The position numbers and the translations under genes are program-made. This document shows, piece by piece, positions 16,562 to 22,950 of a stretch of 22,950 nucleotides of DNA (position 1 is its first letter; each line of letters begins with the position of its first letter). A model generated the notes under the pieces. That model ran no database searches, was not told the origin of the DNA, and saw only the letters and a list, made by a program, of their open reading frames with translations. Source of the stretch: Chara braunii (Eukaryota; Streptophyta; Charophyceae; Charales; Characeae); the NCBI GenBank assembly GCA_003427395.1, contig BFEA01000079.1, positions 3,302,798-3,325,747 of the forward strand. Direction: 5' to 3'.

Positions 16562-17760
16562 NCTCTCTCTCTCTCTCTCTCTCACAGAGCNCACACTGCG
16601 NCNCCNCCCCCCTGGCCCTCCTCTGCCACATCCTGCTCCATTGCATCCCGCAACTGCTCCACCACCTCCCTCATGAACCTGTCCTCCTAATCTGCCATCG
16701 GTCCTCCTCCCTGTTATCCTCTGCCACCTTCTCCTCCTCTGGCAACTTCACTGCCACATCCTCTTTCTCTTTCCCCTTCTCCTCCGCCAACTCCCCCCCT
16801 TCCTCCGTCACCATCTGTGATCCCCCTTCTTGTCCGCCATCTTCTCCGCCACCTCTTCTTTCTCCATTCCGACCTCCTTCCTCCTTCACATAATCCTCTA
16901 GTGCCTCCTCCTCCTCCTCCCCGTCATCCTCAGCCACCTCCTCCTCGGTCCCTTCCTTCTTCGCCACCTCCTCCGGCTTCTCTTACTCCTCGATTGCAAC
17001 TTTCTCCTCCTGCTGTCCTCCTCCTGCTTGTCATCCTCGATCACCTCCTGCTCCGCTATCCCATCTTGTCCTCCTCCCTGCCATGCTCCGTCAGCTCCTC
17101 CTCCTGATTTGCCACCTCCCACACAACTTGTCCTCCTGCTTGGCCACCTCCTCCTCATCCTCCGCCACCTCTTCCACCACCTCCTCCTCCTCCTGCCCGA
17201 CGTCGTCCTTCTCCCTGTCTTCCTCTGCCACCTCCGGTGCCTCCTCTTTCCCACTGCTCCACCACCTTCCACACTCCCCTGTTGGCCTACTCCACGGCCT
17301 CCTTCTCCTTCCCGTCATCCTCCGCCACCTCCTCCTCCTTGTCCCGGTCTCCTCCACCAGCTCCTCCTTGTCCAGGTCTCCTCTGCCACCTCCTCCGCCA
17401 CCTCCTCTGCCTCCTCTTGCTGCTCTATTCCGACCTCTTCCTGCAGCTGTCCTCCTCTCCCTCTCCCTCCTCCTCCGCTACGTCCTGCTCCACCATCCCC
17501 CTCCTCACCCACTACCTCCTCCTCCCCGTCTTCCACCATCTCCTCCTCCCAAAGAAAGAAAAGTGCCTCTCCTTCCCCAACTCCTCCCTGTCATCGTCTG
17601 CCATCCCCCTCCTCCTCTTCCGCAATCTTCTCAGCTGCCTCTTCCTCCCCCATTTCGAGCTTTTCTTCCTGCTCTCCTCCTCCTCCTCCCCGTCATCTTT
17701 TTCCATCTTGTCCTGCTTCTCCCCGCCATCCTCCACCACCTCCTCCCTACATGTGCAATG
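16150..17760 (+). repeat. 1.6-kb pyrimidine-rich minisatellite (CCTCC/GCCACC type)
   Basis: Irregular repeats of cctcctccgccacctcctcc, tgtcatcctcc and ctgctccgc make up the region, almost purine-free except for GCC and GTC words. Open frames occur on both strands and in several frames at once (Pro/Ser/Leu on plus, Glu/Gly/Arg on minus), the signature of a repeat, not of a gene. A (CT)n run lies at 16504-16583 with ambiguous bases N at 16493, 16503, 16562, 16591, 16601, 16603 and 16606, so sequence or assembly is uncertain there. Confidence 0.85.
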
Positions 17761-18939
17761 AATTCCAGTTGCTCACACGGGCTGTGCACTAAGTTTGTCT
17801 GCTGTTTCCCTATTCTGAGTCCTTCGGGACTTTATCCCGTGACCGGCAGTTTGTATGCGTTGCTTCCTAGCTTTGAGTCCTACTGGGCTTGATTGGTGAA
17901 CCTGTCACTGGTAGTCTCTATCTGGCAGTCTTAGATCCTTCAGGTCTTGCTGTTTTGTCCTTTTCTGCTCTTCTGGAAACTGGTAGGCTCGTAGGTCTCT
18001 CGTTTGCATGTCCTAGTTTTGGGTCCCCGTAGTCTAGATTTCCATCCAGATGCATGTAGGCAGATCTTGACTGTTTGGCCGTAGATGTTTGCTGTTTCGA
18101 CGGTTAGATAAGTTCGTAGGTGACTGCTGTGTTGTAGGTCTAGGGAAGTTGAATAGAAGTAGGGAGAGGCCGACGAGTTTGAGGTTCTTTTCTCATTTTT
18201 TTTTGAAAATGGCGACGGGAGTGCGTGAGCGGCACTATTTCCACCGCTCAGTCTTCTTCCTCTTCGGAGGGGAACTTGGGCAGCCATAGCTGGGGCAGCC
18301 CTGCTGCTTGAGGAGGCAGCACCTGTAAGAGGTCTTCCAGGTGCTGATGCCACTGCCATCACGTTGCTGTTTGTGGGGTTGAAGAACATCCGCTTTCTTC
18401 CTTGAGCGGCTTGCGTGTTGCTAGTTGCTGCCATACCAGGGCAGCCATCATCTTCTTCATCGAGGCTCACCTTCTTCTTCACGGTGGTTTGCGGCGCTGC
18501 GGCTTGGTTGGTATCTGGCTCATGCCAGATCAGTGCCTGTACTCACAGGCTCGGGGCATGATGAGATGCTGTTTTCAACAGTGGGCTATCATTGGAGGCT
18601 GGGGGTCGTAGGGTCAGTGAAGCTTCGTTGAAGTGTATTGTCGGGGGTTAATTGGAGGTGGAACAGATTTCGTGGTTGAGATTCTTGGAGTTGTTCGGTT
18701 GACAGGAGGAGAGCAGGGGGTGTAATAAATAATTATTGGAACATTTTTCTCTCTATTTTTATATCTGGCTTTGGCTTCCACTATGCAATATGTCTCCATG
18801 GCAATGGTGTGAATCTGCTCTCTTCAGTCTCCCTGTCATTGCAGATGTGTATGGGAACATTTTAATGCGGTTTGAGTTGTGAATCAATCGAACGCATAAC
18901 ACATGCACCCAAGGAAAACAAAAGGCGCTGTACCCATTC
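17761..18939. other. Intron stretch without recognised gene
   Basis: The first part has ttcgggac/tagttttgggtcc words. A minus-strand open frame at 17940-18482 reads KKKVSLDEEDDGCPGMAA at its start and is rich in Ala, Ser, Gly and Arg. Its composition is plausible for a disordered protein segment, but no domain is visible. I leave it uncalled. Confidence 0.4.
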
Positions 18940-19256
18940 TCCTTATCCAACTCCTCGTTCCCGTTGGTCTCTGTCATTCCCTTCCTCGTCTGCCATCTCC
19001 TCCGCCACCTCTTCTTCCTCCCTCCAACCTATTCCTCCTGCTGTCATCCTCCTCCTCCCTGTCATTGTCCACCACGTCTTCCTCCTCCTCGTCATCCTCT
19101 GCCACCTACTTATCCTTGTCCCTGTCCTCCTTGGATGCCTGCTGCTGCACCATCCCTCTGCTCCTCAGCCACATCGTCCTCCTGCCCGTCATCTTCCATC
19201 TCCTCCTTGTCCTTCTCTGCCACCTCCTCTGCCAACTTCTGGTGGGGGCACACGCT
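18940..19256 (+). repeat. Pyrimidine-rich minisatellite, second block
   Basis: The same word set as at 16150-17760 (cctcctcgtctgcc, gccacctcttcttcctcc, tgtcatcctcctcctccc) runs for about 320 bases and ends at ttctggtgggggcacacgct. It is a separate block of the same repeat family. Confidence 0.8.
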
Positions 19257-19589
19257 AGACATCCCTGCTTGGGATGATGATATAGTCTGAACTTTGTGGC
19301 GACACAAAGGCTACAGGCATTGAAACCAAGGCGACCTGTGAGCTTGCTCGATTGATTTTGAGACAGTAGTGATGCATTTATAGGTTGCAGACTGCGCCAC
19401 TTCGCCTCAATCGATAGTCTTCATTTCATTTGAATAAGAGTTATTTACTATTATTTATTGTGGTTTCAATTTAAATATGAAAAAGATTAGAGTATACGGT
19501 GGAACCGGTGAACCATTCAAATCTCTTTTCGAATGGGGCAGAGGGCTCTTAGTACCTTTATTTACAGCAGCAGCCTAGCAATTGGCGCA

Positions 19590-20025
19590 CAGCCAGCACT
19601 CTCACACACCCCTGTCCCTCTGGGCAGTCACCTCATTCTCCTCCTTCCAGGTATCCTCTACCATCTCTAGAAACATTTTTCATTCCTTTTAACTTCTTTT
19701 CGGGCTTCATCTTTTTCTTCTTTTCCTCTCTTCCTCGGCCAACTCCTGGTGGCGGCATCTCCCATACACCTGTGCCCTTCTCCTTCGCCTCCACCTCATC
19801 CTCCTCCTTCGCCACCTCCTGCTCTGCCGGCCCTCTCAGCCTCTGCCGACTCCTGCTCTGCATCATCCTGCAGTTCTACACGTCATGTACGCGCGTCTCT
19901 CTCCCCCTCCCTCGTGTTCCATCCCCCTCCTCGTCTGCCACCTATGCTCTGCCATCCCCCTCCTCCTCGTCTACCTCCTGTTCCCTGTCATCATCTGCCA
20001 GCTCTTCCTCCCACCATGCGCGCAA
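19590..20025 (+). repeat. Pyrimidine-rich minisatellite, third block
   Basis: Again ctcctccttc, tcctcctcgtctgccacc and ctgccatccccctcctcctc, ending near ccaccatgcgcgcaagcc. Between blocks two and three (19257-19589) no gene is seen; an AT-rich piece lies at 19435-19495. Confidence 0.75.
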
Positions 20026-21569
20026 GCCAAAAGGAGAAAAACTCGAGCATCGCACGTCCTGGGAAATGGATCCTGGGAAGACTGTCAGGGATAAGCCTCC
20101 TGACGAGTTTGTGAAAGTATGACAAACCTGTCTGTCACTGTCACAAATATAAAACACGCAAGCCTGCCCGTCTGTTACAGAGCGGGCAAGTTGGTTGTGA
20201 ACTGCCCACCTTTTGCACAGTGTGCAAATATGTTTCGAACTGCAGAACTCCCTCACTGCTCACTCGAGTGTGGGAACTGTGTGAGCAATCATTGACTACA
20301 TAGTGCAGTGTGACCAACGTGCGAAGTAGAGTGTGCAAGCTTGCAAAACACATCCAGCTCAACAACAGTTCTCTTCCTCTCTGTCTATAAAGTCGAGTGT
20401 GTGAACACATTGAACTGCATCTCTCTCTCTCTCACACACGCACAAGAAGCACCAAGTTGCTGAGGAAGAGGGAAGGGAGTTGACATTGTGCCTCAGAATT
20501 GTGAGGCATGGGGGGAGGGTTCAAAATGGGTGCAGGAAAAGCCTCACAACAGCCTTAGAGGAGGGGAGAGGGGGGGGAAGAATGGAGATAAGGATAAGAG
20601 AAGATTCAGGAGTCAATCTGTCATCTATGACAGAGATGACATGCACTGTAAGGATGGTGGGTGATGATATGGGAAGACCTAGCCAGGAATTCTCCGCACA
20701 ATATTTGCTACGACGGCTGGCATTAAGCCGTTTGCAGTTACAACGGTTGGCATTGAACCGAACACTCTCCTCACTATCACCAAAAACCTCCAGGTTTTCC
20801 TAGAGGTGTTACTAAAGGGTAAGACCACGATCAGTGAGGACAAATTCACAGAGGTATCCGATTGCAGTTACAGACAGATTCAGGTCAAATGGTCCTGGCA
20901 GGAGTATGATTGGAGATGATCTCCAGTGTTTCCAGCCTGACGAGCAGCAGGCTCCTTCTTGAACAAGAAAGGTGACCTGGTAGATTGGCAATTGGACTGC
21001 CACAGCCTTTCATTCTGTTTTTCTTTTTTTATTTCTTTTTACCCTTCCCATCCTCAGTCCTCTTAAGGGGCTGATAGAGGCACTGTCATATGCATATGTA
21101 AGCATTCTGATGGTTGAAGGACCCAGATCCTGTGCAATCTGGAAATCCATCAAAGAACGAGGAAAGGTCATCTTGCTGCTGAAGGTACTGCCGTTTGACT
21201 TCTGTTTTCCCTTGTTCCCCTCTGAGCTGATGCTTTTTTTTTCTTGCTTCTTAAAAAAGACCATAGCCCTGCATGTAACTTTTAGCTGGCACATCTGTTA
21301 GAAGATAACGCAGGTGTCCTAAGATGAGCTCAACGAGAACAGAAATCTCGTGTGGAGAAAAACCCTGAAAAAGGGCAAAAGCTCATTTGATTTTGCTTTC
21401 CAATTTTCCAGTACGAGAAAAAGAAAAACTTTTAACTGTTGTCTCCAACATGGTTGGAAATTGCAACCTGATTGTTATCAGCTCTTGTTTTCTAACTTTG
21501 TATCATTTGCACACACAGTACAAAAGGTAATCTGTGTTTTCTGCTTTCTTTTGGGGTGATCTGGTGTTC
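20026..21569. other. Distal intron without recognised gene
   Basis: Small items only: a CT/CA run (20420-20442), and a hairpin word acggctggcattaagccgt (20713-20731) repeated 30 bases later with changes (20743-20761). Nothing resembling an exon of a known family was found. Confidence 0.4.
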
Positions 21570-21590
21570 NGGGGGGGGGGGGGGGGGGGN
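21570..21590 (+). repeat. Poly-G run bounded by N
   Basis: Nineteen G lie between ambiguous bases at 21570 and 21590, about 50 bases before the sirtuin acceptor. Either a real homopolymer with uncertain length or a sequencing artefact. Confidence 0.7.
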
Positions 21591-21639
21591 GTGGGTGGCG
21601 GTCAATACCTATGGCATTACTGAATAAATGGAAATGCAG

Positions 21640-21834
21640 ATGAAGCCGACATTGACACACTGGGCTGTGAAGACTCTTTTGGATAAAGGTTTTGCACATC
21701 ACGTCGTTTCTCAGAACATCGATGGACTGCATCGCCGGAGTGGGCTGGCTGCGGACCAGATCAGCGAAATCCACGGCAATGCAGCATTGGAGACTTGCAT
21801 CAACTGCGGTGCAAGCTACCTGCGGCCGTTCATG
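21640..21834 (+). CDS. Sirtuin (SIRT6/SIRT7 type) exon: catalytic His and first zinc Cys pair
   Basis: This exon of 195 bases (65 codons) starts after acceptor aaatgcag (AG 21638-21639) in phase 0. It reads MKPTLTHWAVKTLLDKGF, then HHVVSQNIDGLHRRSGL, then SEIHGNAALETCINCGASYL. Visible motifs: QNIDGLH (NAD and substrate pocket), the catalytic His in EIHGN (21772-21774) and the first zinc-ribbon pair C-x2-C (21796-21798 and 21805-21807). PTLTH...HVVSQN.DGLH.RSGL is closer to SIRT7 than to SIRT6 or plant SRT1, but the group call is not certain. I place the donor at ATG/GTGTGG (GT 21835-21836), which keeps phase 0; other GTs nearby are possible. The second zinc pair and the rest of the catalytic domain must lie further downstream; I could not find them before the window ends. 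Confidence 0.85.
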
Positions 21835-22048
21835 GTGTGGGGTGGCCTTTGTTCAGACTCAACTTTGAGCTCGGCTGCTGCTGCAGGTGCCCTCCAGGCA
21901 ACGTGGACACCAAGTAAGTTGGCCAAGGAAGAACTAAGTGCATGGTGAACTAAAATCCGGGAAAAAATAGAGTTTGCCCACCTCAATTGGCGTACTATTC
22001 TTTCGCCTTTTACTAAAGAATACCGTGGGGTGATAAAAAAAAAGAAAA
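21835..22048. other. Probable next sirtuin intron, start
   Basis: The frame of the exon stays open to 21948 but the peptide (WGGLCSDSTLSSAAAAG) no longer resembles a sirtuin, so this is read as intron. No other feature is seen. Confidence 0.5.
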
Positions 22049-22353
22049 GAAATGCACTAGATTCAGTGAGGAACTAGAAATGTGCTAGAGTCCGCAAAGA
22101 GCTAGAAATGCTCAAGAAGTCGGTGAAGAAGCAGAGTCCATCGAGAACTGGAGTAAGTAAAGAAGTAGAGTCAGTGAAGAGTTACAGCCAGAAACTAGAG
22201 TCAATGAAGAATTACAGCCAGGAACTAGAGTCAGCAAAGTTCTCTGAAGAACTAGAAGTGCGCTAGGGTCAGCGAACTGAGTGAAGTGCTGAAGTCAGTG
22301 AATAACCAGCATCAGCAAAGGCCTTGAAGCAAAAAGTGGAGTCAGCGAAGGAC
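22049..22353 (+). repeat. Degenerate ~28-bp tandem repeat
   Basis: About ten diverged units of tagagtcagtgaagaactac and agccaggaac occur, for example near 22076, 22160, 22195 and 22225. Stops in all plus frames argue against a coding repeat. Confidence 0.65.
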
Positions 22354-22874
22354 ACAGCTTAGTGACTTTATTTCCAGCATGGTGTCAAACAATTCTGAAA
22401 CTGTTGGAATGGGTGGTACTTGGCCTAGGGCAAACTTGAACCAACCGACAATATCGTCAAATGCTTGCTCAGGGGCCCGGTGTAGTGTAGCACGGGACAT
22501 AAAGGACAAACTCTTAAATATTGACAAGTGGTTCAACCGTATTCTGTCCTCCTGGCTGTTCACGACTCCATGAGCAATTTCCCAGGGTAGAACAGAGAGC
22601 CTGAGTGATTTGTTCCACCTGAACCATTAGTGGAGCAGGTAACTAACGGCTTTCTGGGAACACAACCACACTGATCGTCAAATCTCTTCAATGAATGACT
22701 GAAACAACCAAGCTGAAAGCAGAATTGACAAGGCTGTGATCACACTTATGCAAGAACACACAGAATGCTGGCCTGTTTTGATAATGAAAGCCCTCTTCTC
22801 GCCTCCACTCAATGAATACTAGTAGGCCTCAGCTCAGGTATGCTCGCCTATGCTACTTACAAGTCTAGCCTATC

Positions 22875-22878
<4 letters not shown>
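22354..22878. other. Unrecognised stretch
   Basis: A minus-strand frame at 22342-22563 (ATLHRAPEQAFDDIVGWFKF) and a shorter plus frame overlap here. Neither shows a known domain. No RNA gene or splice-defined sirtuin exon is recognised. Confidence 0.35.

Positions 22879-22950
<72 letters not shown>
22879..22950 (+). repeat. (CT)n microsatellite running off the window
   Basis: Pure CT dinucleotide from 22879 to the window end; it may mark a contig break. Confidence 0.95.

Noticed and set aside
16102-17892. Proline/serine-rich proteins on plus and acidic proteins on minus
   Set aside because: Several frames on both strands are open at once because the DNA is a CCTCC/GCC repeat; no start context, domain or splice logic, and the region lies in the sirtuin intron.
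17940-18482. Minus-strand Ala/Ser/Arg-rich ORF as a gene
   Set aside because: Plausible composition but no domain, no ATG at its start and no supporting neighbours.

Overview
The window is eukaryotic nuclear DNA: it has split exons with GT/AG borders, long microsatellites, dispersed retroelement relics and no operon-like gene packing. The mix points to the green lineage, and a charophyte-type alga such as Chara would fit. The evidence is a Penelope-like element of the N-terminal-endonuclease kind (its Chlamys branch is known from green algae and spike mosses) and a LINE relic with a plant-type zf-RVT domain. The organism call is inference, not proof.

Layout. 1-1740: no gene; degenerate tandem repeats, AT microsatellite and pyrimidine-rich DNA. 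1739-2892: a head-to-tail array of decayed copies of one retroelement tail, each followed by a CTT-rich tract. 2893-9190: the main object, a decayed Penelope-like retroelement (PLE). It has two flanking direct repeats (pseudo-LTRs, 2893-3982 and 7934-9190), a CCHC zinc-knuckle/coiled-coil ORF, a GIY-YIG endonuclease upstream of the reverse transcriptase, a CxC linker motif, and an RT with all three catalytic aspartates. At least nine in-frame stops and two frameshifts show that this copy is dead. 9191-9660: exact tandem duplication and further tail copies between CTT runs.

9722-10215 (minus strand) is a frameshifted protein relic. 10231-11300 holds a G-rich tract, a TCAA minisatellite and degenerate short repeats. 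11312-12371 is the 3' end of a LINE (zf-RVT domain, 3' UTR, poly(A)). 12584-12629 is a GC-rich hairpin. 13390-13905 is a TGAT-type repeat field.

14252-21834 is a host gene part: two phase-0 exons of a SIRT6/SIRT7-type sirtuin, whose predicted proteins join without gap across an intron of about 7.3 kb. That intron is filled with (CT)n, CCT/GCC-rich pyrimidine minisatellites and unrecognised DNA. Upstream and downstream sirtuin exons were not found. The window ends in repeats and a (CT)n tract.

The most interesting biology is the PLE and its tail. The tail can fold into a two-stem hairpin with paired changes between copies and a partial hammerhead resemblance. It recurs many times, always followed by CTT repeats in the same orientation. 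One copy carries a fold-back junction that looks like a reverse-transcription template switch.
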